Source: Aliterella atlantica CENA595 (GTDB lineage Bacteria > Cyanobacteriota > Cyanobacteriia > Cyanobacteriales > Chroococcidiopsidaceae). From it: 64,000 nt of DNA. Shown piece after piece: positions 35,839 to 43,522 of the stretch (the stretch's first letter is position 1; every line of letters begins with the position of its first letter). Under the pieces are notes generated by a model. That model had not been told where the DNA came from. It ran no database searches and saw only the letters and a program-made list of their open reading frames with translations. A program made the position numbers and the translations under genes. The DNA lies in contig NZ_JYON01000004.1 in NCBI RefSeq assembly GCF_000952155.1, positions 62,001 through 126,000 on the forward strand, written 5' to 3'.

Positions 35839-36255
35839 TTAATCTATGTAATCTGTAGTAATTTGCTGATTTTCTAGCTTATTTGAGCTAATTGGACGAT
35901 TGCCATCTTCTCGGTAAGTGCTTGTGATTTCAAAATCACTTTTACCGATGGGACGTTCGCCGTCTTCTTCATAAGTGCCTTCTATTTCAATTTCAGCTGG
36001 ATCGATTGGGCGATGTCCGTCTACATCTAGTGTATGTTCGTACTCAAGATGACTGGAGCTAATGGGACGTTCGCCATCGAATTCAAAACTTTTCTGCACG
36101 TTTGTCTCGCCAGAAGTAACAGGGCGTTTGCCGTCAATATCTAGTGTTTCTTTAACTTCAAGCGTACCTGGTTCAACCGGACGTTTGCCAGCGATATCAA
36201 TTACCTTGGGGCTTTTATCGTCTGTGTTATTAGCTTTATCCTTTTTCTTGCTCAT
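35839..36255 (-). CDS. Protein of six 19-residue repeats, unknown
   Basis: 138 residues, hydrophilic and acidic. Six units of exactly 19 residues follow one another, each starting DGxRPI or DGKRPV (AGKRPVEPG, DGKRPVTSG, DGERPISSS, DGHRPIDPA, DGERPIGKS, DGNRPISSN) and ending in an xExxTxxx strand. The coordinates of the repeats run from about 36200 down to 35850 at 57-base spacing. No such family is known to me by function. The regular G-x-RP turns suggest a beta-structured repeat, perhaps for binding. It lies alone between the membrane protein and GNAT genes. Confidence 0.8.
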   Translation of the reverse strand: MSKKKDKANNTDDKSPKVIDIAGKRPVEPGTLEVKETLDIDGKRPVTSGETNVQKSFEFDGERPISSSHLEYEHTLDVDGHRPIDPAEIEIEGTYEEDGERPIGKSDFEITSTYREDGNRPISSNKLENQQITTDYID

Positions 36256-36452
36256 TTTATTATCAAGGGTATTTTGGGTTAATCTTAGCTAGTAACTGAT
36301 ACCCAGACACCCACCGAAAAGAGGAAATGCAGACAAAAAGGCGATCGCGCTACGTTATTTAAACTTATATTTCAGGAATTACGATTGCTGCGATGATTTA
36401 TATATAGAGCAGCCAAGCTGTTCGGCTAACTGTTAGATGTATATCTGGGCAA

Positions 36453-36974
36453 ATGCTCCACGTACTTGAAACAACCCGACTTCAGCTTAGACCTTGCCGT
36501 AGAATGGATGATGCTATACTGCTGCATACTCTTTGTACCAACGATCGCGTCCGCCATTTTCTCTTTGACAACCGGACAATTTCCTTAGACGAGGCGCGTT
36601 CTTTTGTCGAAGATAGTGGGACAAACTTTGCCGAATATGGATACGGACTCTGGTTAATCTTTGCGCGTGTCAATATTAAACGTTTTACTGGTTTTGCTGG
36701 TTGTTTGCCTTCAAAAGCAGAAATTCCTAGCTTAATTTATGGCATTCATCCTGACTACTGGGGACGCGGCTATGCAACAGAAGCGGCTGATGCTGTGTTG
36801 AAATATATGCTAGAAACGCTTAATTTGCCTGTAGTCAAAGCAGATGCAGACGAACCAAACCTTGCGTCTGTGCGCGTACTAGAGAAGATTGGGATGGTGA
36901 AAACAGGGAATGCTGTAGTCAATGACAAACCACTGGTATATTTTGAGCGATCGCATCCTGCTATTGCGATTTAG
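36453..36974 (+). CDS. GNAT N-acetyltransferase, RimJ/RimL-like
   Basis: 173 residues with the acetyltransferase_3 pattern: TTRLQLRPCRRMDDAILLH at the start, a GFAGCLPSKAEIPSLIYGIHPDYWGRGYATEAADAVLKYMLE core with the acetyl-CoA loop RGYATEA, and ADADEPNLASVRVLEKIGMVKTG at the end. Members acetylate protein N termini or small amines; the substrate here is unknown. It stands alone, divergent from the six-repeat gene and converging on the ParA-module. Confidence 0.9.
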   Translation: MLHVLETTRLQLRPCRRMDDAILLHTLCTNDRVRHFLFDNRTISLDEARSFVEDSGTNFAEYGYGLWLIFARVNIKRFTGFAGCLPSKAEIPSLIYGIHPDYWGRGYATEAADAVLKYMLETLNLPVVKADADEPNLASVRVLEKIGMVKTGNAVVNDKPLVYFERSHPAIAI

Positions 36975-37028
36975 CGATCGCTATGCCTACGTTGATTGTA
37001 AAGCTAGCGATCGCATTACTTCAATTCA

Positions 37029-37742
37029 TTAACTTAATGCAGCTAAAAGCTCAGGTTTTTTCATCTTACTATAACCAGTAATTCCTCTTGCCTTAGCTAT
37101 TTTTTTCAGTTCTGTCACTGACATTGTTTTAGAAATGCTTGTAGTCTTTTCTGGCGCTGCTTGAGGAACACTAGCATTTTCCTTTTTCTCTGGTGTTGTT
37201 TGAGGTGTTAAATAAAACACCTGTTTTAAAGCCTCAAGTTTTGCGCCTTTAGTAATACCGCAGTTGAGTTTTGTAATTGGGTCAAAATTTTGCCAAGACT
37301 GGCGAGGTGCTTCATCAATTCGATTTGTTGCTACAGCAATTTTAACTGTTTTGAGAGCGCTTCCTGGTTGTTCGATTAGATATTGTAATGCTGCCATAAT
37401 CTCATCTCTGGATGCTGTAGAGAGATTGATTCTTGGCATTTTTTCACCAGCAAGGACTTTGGTAACTTCAACAGTATCCTCACTATCATCAGCAACAATA
37501 CACCAAACGCGATCTAAGCCAGCTTGTTCCGCAACTGTATAAACAAATGAATTGCCAATTACTTCATACTTATCTTCGCTAGTTTGTTTGACAACAACTG
37601 GAATCCAATTTCTTCCTCCTTTTTGTTGCAGCAAAGTAGCAGAAGCTTTAATCAAAAATTCAGGTGCATCAGTTCCCCCATTAGGACTAATATCATCTAA
37701 ATAGATATGCATTAAGTTACCGATATCGCTAAGACTACTCAT
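37029..37742 (-). CDS. ParB-like protein with C-terminal Rho-N/SAP-type domain
   Basis: 237 residues. About 27-85 read like the ParB/sulfiredoxin N-terminal fold: NWIPVVVKQTSEDKYEVIGNSFVYTVAEQAGLDRVWCIV, where canonical ParB has an I-x-V strand and Y-x-V-I-x-G motif followed by an A-rich helix. The middle (about 100-180) has a KxPRINLSTASRDEIMAALQYL segment. A Ser/Pro-rich linker leads to SVTELKKIAKARGITGYSKM and KPELLAAL, a Rho-N or SAP-like nucleic-acid-binding motif. The start overlaps the stop of the ATPase gene by four bases. It is probably the DNA-binding partner in that unit. Confidence 0.8.
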   Translation of the reverse strand: MSSLSDIGNLMHIYLDDISPNGGTDAPEFLIKASATLLQQKGGRNWIPVVVKQTSEDKYEVIGNSFVYTVAEQAGLDRVWCIVADDSEDTVEVTKVLAGEKMPRINLSTASRDEIMAALQYLIEQPGSALKTVKIAVATNRIDEAPRQSWQNFDPITKLNCGITKGAKLEALKQVFYLTPQTTPEKKENASVPQAAPEKTTSISKTMSVTELKKIAKARGITGYSKMKKPELLAALS

Positions 37743-39073
37743 TGTAAAAAATACTCCTTGGCTAAATTTTTGTAATATTCGTGAGCAAATTTATCTCGAT
37801 AAACTGCAGGAATGCGAGAAAATGTTGAACTTGCTATATTTGCATAGCTTGGTAGTTGATGAATATGCAAATTTTTTCCATTTGTGTACTTGGGATAGAA
37901 ATAGGGTAGTAAATCAATTTTCTCCTTTCTAGCAGATTCAATAATCTTCTTAATCTCTTGTTGAGCTACTTCTAGCTGTGGTTGTGTAATCTTTTCCCCA
38001 TTAAAGAAAATTGGTAAAGAAATAGGACTACCATCAGCCTTTTGCTGTTGTACTTCAGGAATGAACTTTTTGATTGCTGTAGCTGCATTCTCTAGCGAGA
38101 AAAGATTATTGTGTTTTGTGGGAATAAGAATAACATCCGCTGCATATACGGCTAATTGACTAAATACTCGCCAGTTTGGCGGCGAATCTATCAAAATGTA
38201 ATCATATATATGCCTAGAATCTTCTAATTTTCGATAAAGCGTATTTGGCTTTAAATAATTGCGTAAAAGATTTTCTGATTCCTCAGCTAACCTTTTATCT
38301 GCTGGAATGACATCAAACTTAAGCTCCAAGTTTCCTTTCTTGAACGAGTAAGGACGTACAACATCTTGAATCTTTATATCTCTGTCAATAAGAGCTTGAT
38401 AGAGATTGTCAGGACTTAACGGCAAACCTAAAGAGTTAGTTAAATCTTGCTGATTTGGATCGAAATCTATGGTTAAAACTTTTTTGCCTAAAAAAGCCAA
38501 TATCCCAGCTAAATTGACTGTTGTAGTTGTCTTGCCAACTCCGCCTTTATTATTATAAACAGCTATTGTTAATGCTCTAGCTGGTTTTGCAATTTTTTGT
38601 TTGATTACAGCAATAACTTTATCAATGTTTTCTTCGTTAATAGAAATACATTTGGTTGCAGGAAATACTACTTTGCCATGCTTGCGAAATAACTGGATAT
38701 GACAAGAATTAGTAATAATACCCCAATGCGCTGTCTGACAATTAGATGCAAGTAGATATCTTTTCAACTGATTGACTGTTTTTTGATAATCGGCAGCATT
38801 ACTAGATAAATTAATATCTCTACCTTTTAGCTCTACCAATAGATAAGGATTAGATCTGGTATGGAGGAAAACGTCATCTTCAATAGTGTTCCTAGCAGCT
38901 TTATCAACGGCTTCGTTTCCATTACCAGTCTTGTATTCTGAAATAATTTCTTCAGCTTGAAATCCTAACTCTCTCAGCAAGGTAGGTGCAAAAATGTCGT
39001 TAACAGTAGGTTCTTGGGCTTGATCGGGTAGACTTCGCAGGGCAGCTTGAAGCCTTGTAATTGTCGTACTCAT
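37739..39073 (-). CDS. ParA-type ATPase with N-terminal nuclease-like domain
   Basis: 444 residues. Residues 1-160 look like a restriction-type (HsdR N-terminal) PD-(D/E)XK domain: DDVFLHTRSNPYLLVELKGR contains D67 and E81-x-K83, the usual spacing, followed by a QLKRYLLAS helix and WGIITNSCHIQLFR strands. From about 166 a ParA fold follows: deviant Walker A NNKGGVGKTTTTVNLAG with K176 and K181, TIDFDPNQQDLT, and ILIDSPPNW. ParA proteins normally move or position DNA. Nuclease and ParA in one chain is unusual. The next gene overlaps by ATGA. Confidence 0.85.
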   Translation of the reverse strand: MSTTITRLQAALRSLPDQAQEPTVNDIFAPTLLRELGFQAEEIISEYKTGNGNEAVDKAARNTIEDDVFLHTRSNPYLLVELKGRDINLSSNAADYQKTVNQLKRYLLASNCQTAHWGIITNSCHIQLFRKHGKVVFPATKCISINEENIDKVIAVIKQKIAKPARALTIAVYNNKGGVGKTTTTVNLAGILAFLGKKVLTIDFDPNQQDLTNSLGLPLSPDNLYQALIDRDIKIQDVVRPYSFKKGNLELKFDVIPADKRLAEESENLLRNYLKPNTLYRKLEDSRHIYDYILIDSPPNWRVFSQLAVYAADVILIPTKHNNLFSLENAATAIKKFIPEVQQQKADGSPISLPIFFNGEKITQPQLEVAQQEIKKIIESARKEKIDLLPYFYPKYTNGKNLHIHQLPSYANIASSTFSRIPAVYRDKFAHEYYKNLAKEYFLQ

Positions 39074-39244
39074 TATCTCAGGCGACTTTCAGCAATGTTC
39101 GACTTTAGTATGCCCAGTTAGAAACAATTATTCACTATATGCACAATTAAATTAGGCAATATTTTTTGTTTGGGTAAAGTGCGATCGCACTCCATCTCAC
39201 CCAAGTTAAACTAATAGTGCATCTAGCGCGAATCGGGAGCGAAA

Positions 39245-40144
39245 ATGATGCCTGCACCGCTTTTAAACCTCGATTGCTCTAAAGAAGAAGCGCTTGCTTT
39301 AATATTCCCTCAATTTCCTGTACTTACAAGCAAAACAGCAGGATGGAATGGAATTTATCTAGCTTACGACTATCAACTTCCAGGCGAAACCCCAGAAGTT
39401 TCCAGCTTGCAACATGGGATGGCGATTTTTGTAGATATCCCCAAACCTATTAAAGCAGAACGCAAAATCGGCGAAGTCTTGCGCTCTGAACAAGTCAAGC
39501 AAGGCGATATCGTAATTGTTCCCGCAGGTACTACCAATCAAACGCAGTGGTACGATAGCGGTAGCGTAATTATGTTAGGTTTTGAGCCAGCTATTTTTAG
39601 CCGCACTATATCCGAAATAGTTGAGCCAGAAAAAGTAGAACTCGCACCTTATTTTGCCACGCCCGATCCGTTAATTTGTCAGTTAGGTTTGACGCTAAAG
39701 GCAGAATTAGAATCAAATAGCTTAGGTAGCAAGCTTTATGCAGAGACAATTGTCAATCTTCTCGCCGTTCACCTTTTACAGCATTACTGCATTCAAAAAC
39801 CAGTAATTAAGGAATATACAGGTGGTTTACCTAAGTACAAGTTGCAGTCAGTAATAGATTACATCAATACCTATTTAGAGCAGTCCTTGGGATTAGAGGA
39901 ATTAGCCCAAGTCGTGCAGATGAGTCCTACTTACTTTTCGCGCTTATTCAAGCAATCTACAGGACTTGCACCGCATCAATACTTGATTCAATGTCGCGTC
40001 AATCGAGCCAAACAACTACTTAGTAGAGGTAATGCGATCGCTGATGTTGCCTATAAGGTCGGTTTTGCCAATCAAGCACATCTCAATTACCACTTTAAAC
40101 GATTACTTGGAGTTACGCCCAAATCTGTAGGCAAAAACTTGTAA
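39245..40144 (+). CDS. AraC family transcriptional regulator
   Basis: 299 residues. The C-terminal about 100 residues form two helix-turn-helix motifs: LGLEELAQVVQMSPTYFSRLFKQSTGLAPHQYLIQCRVNRAKQLL, then AIADVAYKVGFANQAHLNYHFKRLLGVTPKS, which is the AraC signature. The N-terminal 180 residues are a divergent sensor domain. It probably binds a small ligand and controls nearby or distant genes; ndhK starts 70 bases downstream on the same strand. ATG occurs twice in a row at the start. Confidence 0.93.
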   Translation: MMPAPLLNLDCSKEEALALIFPQFPVLTSKTAGWNGIYLAYDYQLPGETPEVSSLQHGMAIFVDIPKPIKAERKIGEVLRSEQVKQGDIVIVPAGTTNQTQWYDSGSVIMLGFEPAIFSRTISEIVEPEKVELAPYFATPDPLICQLGLTLKAELESNSLGSKLYAETIVNLLAVHLLQHYCIQKPVIKEYTGGLPKYKLQSVIDYINTYLEQSLGLEELAQVVQMSPTYFSRLFKQSTGLAPHQYLIQCRVNRAKQLLSRGNAIADVAYKVGFANQAHLNYHFKRLLGVTPKSVGKNL

Positions 40145-40204
40145 AAAAAAGCAGAAATCTGTAAGACAGCCCACTACTAACTGCCGATACTAAAGGCAAA
40201 TGTT

Positions 40205-40210
40205 GGAGGT
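40205..40210 (+). promoter_or_regulatory. Ribosome binding site GGAGGT of ndhK
   Basis: A full Shine-Dalgarno four bases before the ATG at 40215. It shows that the upstream in-frame ATG at 40200 is not the start. Confidence 0.75.
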
Positions 40211-40214
40211 ATAT

Positions 40215-40898
40215 ATGTCAACACAAATTATCAATCCTGGAAGTCGCCCGCAAGTAACTCAACAATTGTCAGAAAACGTTATTCTCACTACTGTTGATGA
40301 CCTTTACGACTGGGTAAAGATGTCTAGCTTGTACCCCTTGATGTTTGGTACTGCTTGCTGTTTTATTGAATTTAGCGCCATGCTAGCCTCTCGGTTTGAT
40401 TTAGATAGATTTGGGATATTTCCCCGCATGACTCCCAGACAAGCCGATTTACTAATTACCGCAGGCACGATAACAATGAAATATGCTCCAGTTTTGGTGC
40501 GCCTCTACGAACAAATGCCAGAACCTAAATATGTAATTGCAATGGGTGCTTGCACGATAACTGGGGGAATGTTTAGCGCCGATTCGCCTAGCGCTGTGCG
40601 GGGAGTAGATAAATTAATTCCTGTAGATGTATATTTGCCTGGATGTCCGCCTAGACCAGAAGCGATAATGGATGCAATCGTTAAGTTGCGGAAAAAAATA
40701 GCTAATGAAAGTATGCAAGAGCGATCGCACTCCTCGCAAACTCACCGCTATTATAGTTGCACTCATAATATGAAAATTGTGCCTGAAAGCCACATAGGAC
40801 AATATCTGAGAAGTCCAGAAAGACAAGAATCTTTAGAAATGGATGCAAAGATGGAATTGCCGTTATCAAATATAGTGCAAAAACCCGAACAGGTATAG
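40215..40898 (+). CDS. ndhK: NAD(P)H-quinone oxidoreductase subunit K, isolated copy
   Basis: 227 residues from ATG 40215. This is the NDH-1 subunit that holds the N2 [4Fe-4S] cluster at the base of the peripheral arm. Its four Cys ligands are visible in [21 protein letters not shown] and [10 protein letters not shown]. Between them lie SRFDLDRFG, the [12 protein letters not shown] and KYVIAMG segments. Cyanobacterial ndhK normally lies between ndhC and ndhJ. Neither is present here, so this may be a second paralogue. The C-terminal tail is divergent (NIVQKPEQV). Downstream is an unrelated Uma2 gene. Confidence 0.93.
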   Translation: MSTQIINPGSRPQVTQQLSENVILTTVDDLYDWVKMSSLYPLMFGTACCFIEFSAMLASRFDLDRFGIFPRMTPRQADLLITAGTITMKYAPVLVRLYEQMPEPKYVIAMGACTITGGMFSADSPSAVRGVDKLIPVDVYLPGCPPRPEAIMDAIVKLRKKIANESMQERSHSSQTHRYYSCTHNMKIVPESHIGQYLRSPERQESLEMDAKMELPLSNIVQKPEQV

Positions 40899-40936
40899 TG
40901 CTACGCTACGGTTAGAGCGATCGCAAAAGGTAAAAT

Positions 40937-41512
40937 ATGGAAGCCATTACCTTTAACTTAAGTCCAACAATCGAGCTAACAGATGAACAGTTTTTTCAAC
41001 TGTGTCAGAACAATCAAGATTTGCGAATCGAGCGTACTGCACAAGGAGAACTGATTCTAATGCCACCTACAGGATGGGAAAGCGGGAACCGTAATGGGAG
41101 ACTAAACCAGTGGTTATTTAATTGGACGGATTTAGATGGAACGGGTATAGCTTTTGATTCTTCCACAGGCTATAAACTTCCTAACGGTGCAAACCGCTCC
41201 CCTGATGCTTCCTGGATTAGCAAAGAGCGGTTAGAAGCTCTAAATCCAGATCCAGCAAAATTTATGCCAATGGCTCCCGATTTTGCTGTAGAGTTGCGTT
41301 CTGCAACTGATAGCTTAAGAGCAATGCAACAAAAAATGCAAGAATACATGGATTGTGGCGTGCGTCTAGCTTGGTTAATCGATCCGCAAAATCAGCAAGT
41401 TGAGATTTATCGTTTAGGGCAAAATGTAGAAGTATTGAAGTCGCCTACCAGTTTATCAGGAGAGGATGTATTACCTGGATTTGTACTAGATTTGATGGGA
41501 ATTTTGAGCTAG
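40937..41512 (+). CDS. Uma2 family (DUF820) restriction-endonuclease-like protein, copy 2
   Basis: 191 residues. Core motifs: LTDEQFFQLCQNNQDLRIER at the start, GELILMPPTGW, the Asp of GANRSPDASWISKERLEAL, FAVELRSATDS with the ExR ligand, and the MQQKMQEYMDCGVRLAWLIDPQNQQVEIY end. This is the common cyanobacterial type of Uma2. It is only distantly like the first copy at 31171-31737 and was not recently duplicated from it. Role unknown; PD-(D/E)XK fold by family. Confidence 0.93.
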   Translation: MEAITFNLSPTIELTDEQFFQLCQNNQDLRIERTAQGELILMPPTGWESGNRNGRLNQWLFNWTDLDGTGIAFDSSTGYKLPNGANRSPDASWISKERLEALNPDPAKFMPMAPDFAVELRSATDSLRAMQQKMQEYMDCGVRLAWLIDPQNQQVEIYRLGQNVEVLKSPTSLSGEDVLPGFVLDLMGILS

Positions 41513-41571
41513 GCGATCGCTTAATTCAGTAGCTTCTCAGTGTCAAGTTGTAGTTTGAGCAAATTTTTGAC

Positions 41572-42081
41572 ATGAATCTAAATACTATTCCCATATCAAC
41601 TCTCTTTGTTGGGCTTAATGGTTTTGTTGCTTTAGCACTTTCCTACATCGTAGTAATGGAGCGGACAAGAAAGAGGGTTTGGCATGGAGAATCAAAGCAG
41701 GACGTTACAATGCAAATCGATCCTCTTGCCAATCCTACTGCATGGGTATCTACTGTAGAAACCATGAGTAAAAAGCTTTCAACTAGCGAAGTTGGACAGG
41801 AAGGTACTTTACAGCGCAAAGTTCGCGCTCATGGCAATTTTGTGGAATATGTTCCTTTGGGATTGCTTTTTATAGTCGCCCTTGAATTAATGCGATCGCC
41901 AATTTGGTTATTGTGGTTACTAGGCAGCACGCTAACACTAGCAAGAATTATCTATGCTTGGGGCGTAATTAAGACTTATGGACCTTCTATCAGTAGAGCA
42001 ATAGGTTTTTTTGCCACCTGGTTTGTCTACATAGTAGGCTCAAGTGCTTGCATTTATTACGGCTTACAAGGTTTAAGGTAA
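41572..42081 (+). CDS. MAPEG family membrane protein
   Basis: 169 residues with four hydrophobic segments. The MAPEG signature is seen in LQRKVRAHGNFVEYVPLGLLFIVALELM and the later LTLARIIYAWGVIKTYGPS. The family includes glutathione and leukotriene-related membrane enzymes. The loop between helices 1 and 2 carries about 40 extra residues (about 37-78), longer than in the common bacterial form. The substrate is unknown. The 3' end overlaps the DUF4079 gene by nine bases on the opposite strand. Confidence 0.87.
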   Translation: MNLNTIPISTLFVGLNGFVALALSYIVVMERTRKRVWHGESKQDVTMQIDPLANPTAWVSTVETMSKKLSTSEVGQEGTLQRKVRAHGNFVEYVPLGLLFIVALELMRSPIWLLWLLGSTLTLARIIYAWGVIKTYGPSISRAIGFFATWFVYIVGSSACIYYGLQGLR

Positions 42082-42507
42082 ATATTTTTGCACTACATTC
42101 CAACCTGTAAGCGATACCCACACCAAGCCTATAAATAGAGTAATATTTGTGCCAATGTGCAAAGGACGCGCCCAAGGCATAATTCCAATTAACGTAGAAC
42201 TTGCCCCAGACAATAAAACTAAGCCAACAACTGCTAAACCTGCGCCAAAATGGGACGAATGACCCAAAGACCCAAAATGCCCTAACGTGCCAACAATGCC
42301 AATAGCTAGTAATAGCAGTACCAAACTGACTAAACTAGCACCGAGTAAATAATGAAGCGATCGCAGCCAAGTTGGTTGAGAGGTCGATTGGTTTCTAGCA
42401 TTAAACATCCACACACCTGTAACTGCTAGTAGCAGATAAGCCAGTATTGATAGACCCATCGACCAGGCTGCTATTTTCCACAACCAAATAAACGAAGGTA
42501 GATTCAA
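42073..42507 (-). CDS. DUF4079 family membrane protein
   Basis: 144 residues with four hydrophobic segments. It follows the DUF4079 pattern: an N-terminal FIWLWKIAAWSMGLSILAYLLLAVTG, a His-bearing WLRSLHYLLGA segment, and the end WARPLHIGTNITLFIGLVWVSLTGWNVVQKYLP. The paired His residues on neighbouring helices suggest a b-type heme site, but this is inferred. Widely kept in cyanobacteria with unknown function. It converges with the MAPEG gene. Confidence 0.85.
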   Translation of the reverse strand: MNLPSFIWLWKIAAWSMGLSILAYLLLAVTGVWMFNARNQSTSQPTWLRSLHYLLGASLVSLVLLLLAIGIVGTLGHFGSLGHSSHFGAGLAVVGLVLLSGASSTLIGIMPWARPLHIGTNITLFIGLVWVSLTGWNVVQKYLP

Positions 42508-42675
42508 CGCAATTAACCCAATTAAATAAAGCGTAGTTTACGTGCTAGCTACATTACCGCGCTTTTGGGTATTAATGGGGATCTTTCTTAAGAAACAGTT
42601 TTTATTTAAAAACAGGCTGCTCTATTTTACAGCCCGCAAAAGGGCGTACTTAATTTTTTGATTCTCAGCCACACT

Positions 42676-43038
42676 TCAAGATAAAGCAGCAGTTAAGTTT
42701 GGTTGTTTAGAGGAATTGTACCCTTCGTTCGCTGATTCTAGCGTTTGTTGGTCTGCTTGCTGACTAAAAGCGCTACTGCTTTCTTCATCCAACGCCAAGC
42801 GATCGCAAGGAATCTTGTCTGATAAAATTGCACTTGCCATCATTCCTGTATGAATCTCTAAAACCGCATCGGCTGGAGCTTCAAATACTAAACGCTGACC
42901 TGGAAAAACGACCCGCTCAAAATACCAATCTCCCACATTTGAACTGCGAGCTATTTGAATTTTACTTGTGGCATTAACGTAGCAGCAGACGATACGATTT
43001 GGTTGATTCGGTGGTATGGGATCTAAGATTTGAGCCAT
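42676..43038 (-). CDS. DUF1830 family protein
   Basis: 120 residues from ATG 43038 (MAQILDPIPP); a longer start at 43065 adds nine unlike residues. The DUF1830 core reads IVCCYVNATSKIQIARSSN, then YFERVVFPGQRLVFEAPADAVLEIHTGMMASAILSDKIPCDRL. The final 35 residues are a Gln/Ser-rich tail not typical of the family. DUF1830 proteins are cyanobacterial and their function is unknown. It stands alone. Confidence 0.85.
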   Translation of the reverse strand: MAQILDPIPPNQPNRIVCCYVNATSKIQIARSSNVGDWYFERVVFPGQRLVFEAPADAVLEIHTGMMASAILSDKIPCDRLALDEESSSAFSQQADQQTLESANEGYNSSKQPNLTAALS

Positions 43039-43522
43039 AACTGCTAAGGAGCTTGATAGCCACACTAAGATTACACTTTCTAAGCTAACACCGAGCGATC
43101 CCCAGCGTTGTAACCTCCACTACCAACTGCACCAAATCTATTAATCTATTTCTTAAGATAGAGAGACACAAACTTAATTCTATATTAAGCTTTCGCAAAT
43201 TTAGCCAATTTGTATTTGACGAATTATCTATTCAATGTTAACTATTTGCTTCCTTCTCATATATCTGGAAATTTGATAGCAAAATTAATTTAATTCTTGA
43301 CTCGGCTGAGTAAAGTAGATGTTATCGTAAAGTTATGTAAATAAAGTTCAGGAACCTAAGTTAGCAGAGACTTCCAAGAAAAAATCAGCACCATAAGACC
43401 AAGCCCAAGCAAATTCTCTCAAGTTATAGAGAGGCAAAACAGGCAAAAGTAATATGGTTAAGTAAGAGTGTATTGTTGGCTACAGTCGGAGCATTTGACT
43501 AGCTCAAGTAAAAACAACCGCA
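43039..43522. other. Intergenic region before the radical SAM gene
   Basis: About 480 bases between divergent genes. No open frame or RNA gene is apparent. It probably holds the promoter of the radical SAM-DICT-pentapeptide run. Confidence 0.5.

Noticed and set aside
31171-41512. Recent duplication of the two Uma2 genes
   Set aside because: They share only the family motifs and differ elsewhere, so they are distant members of a large family.
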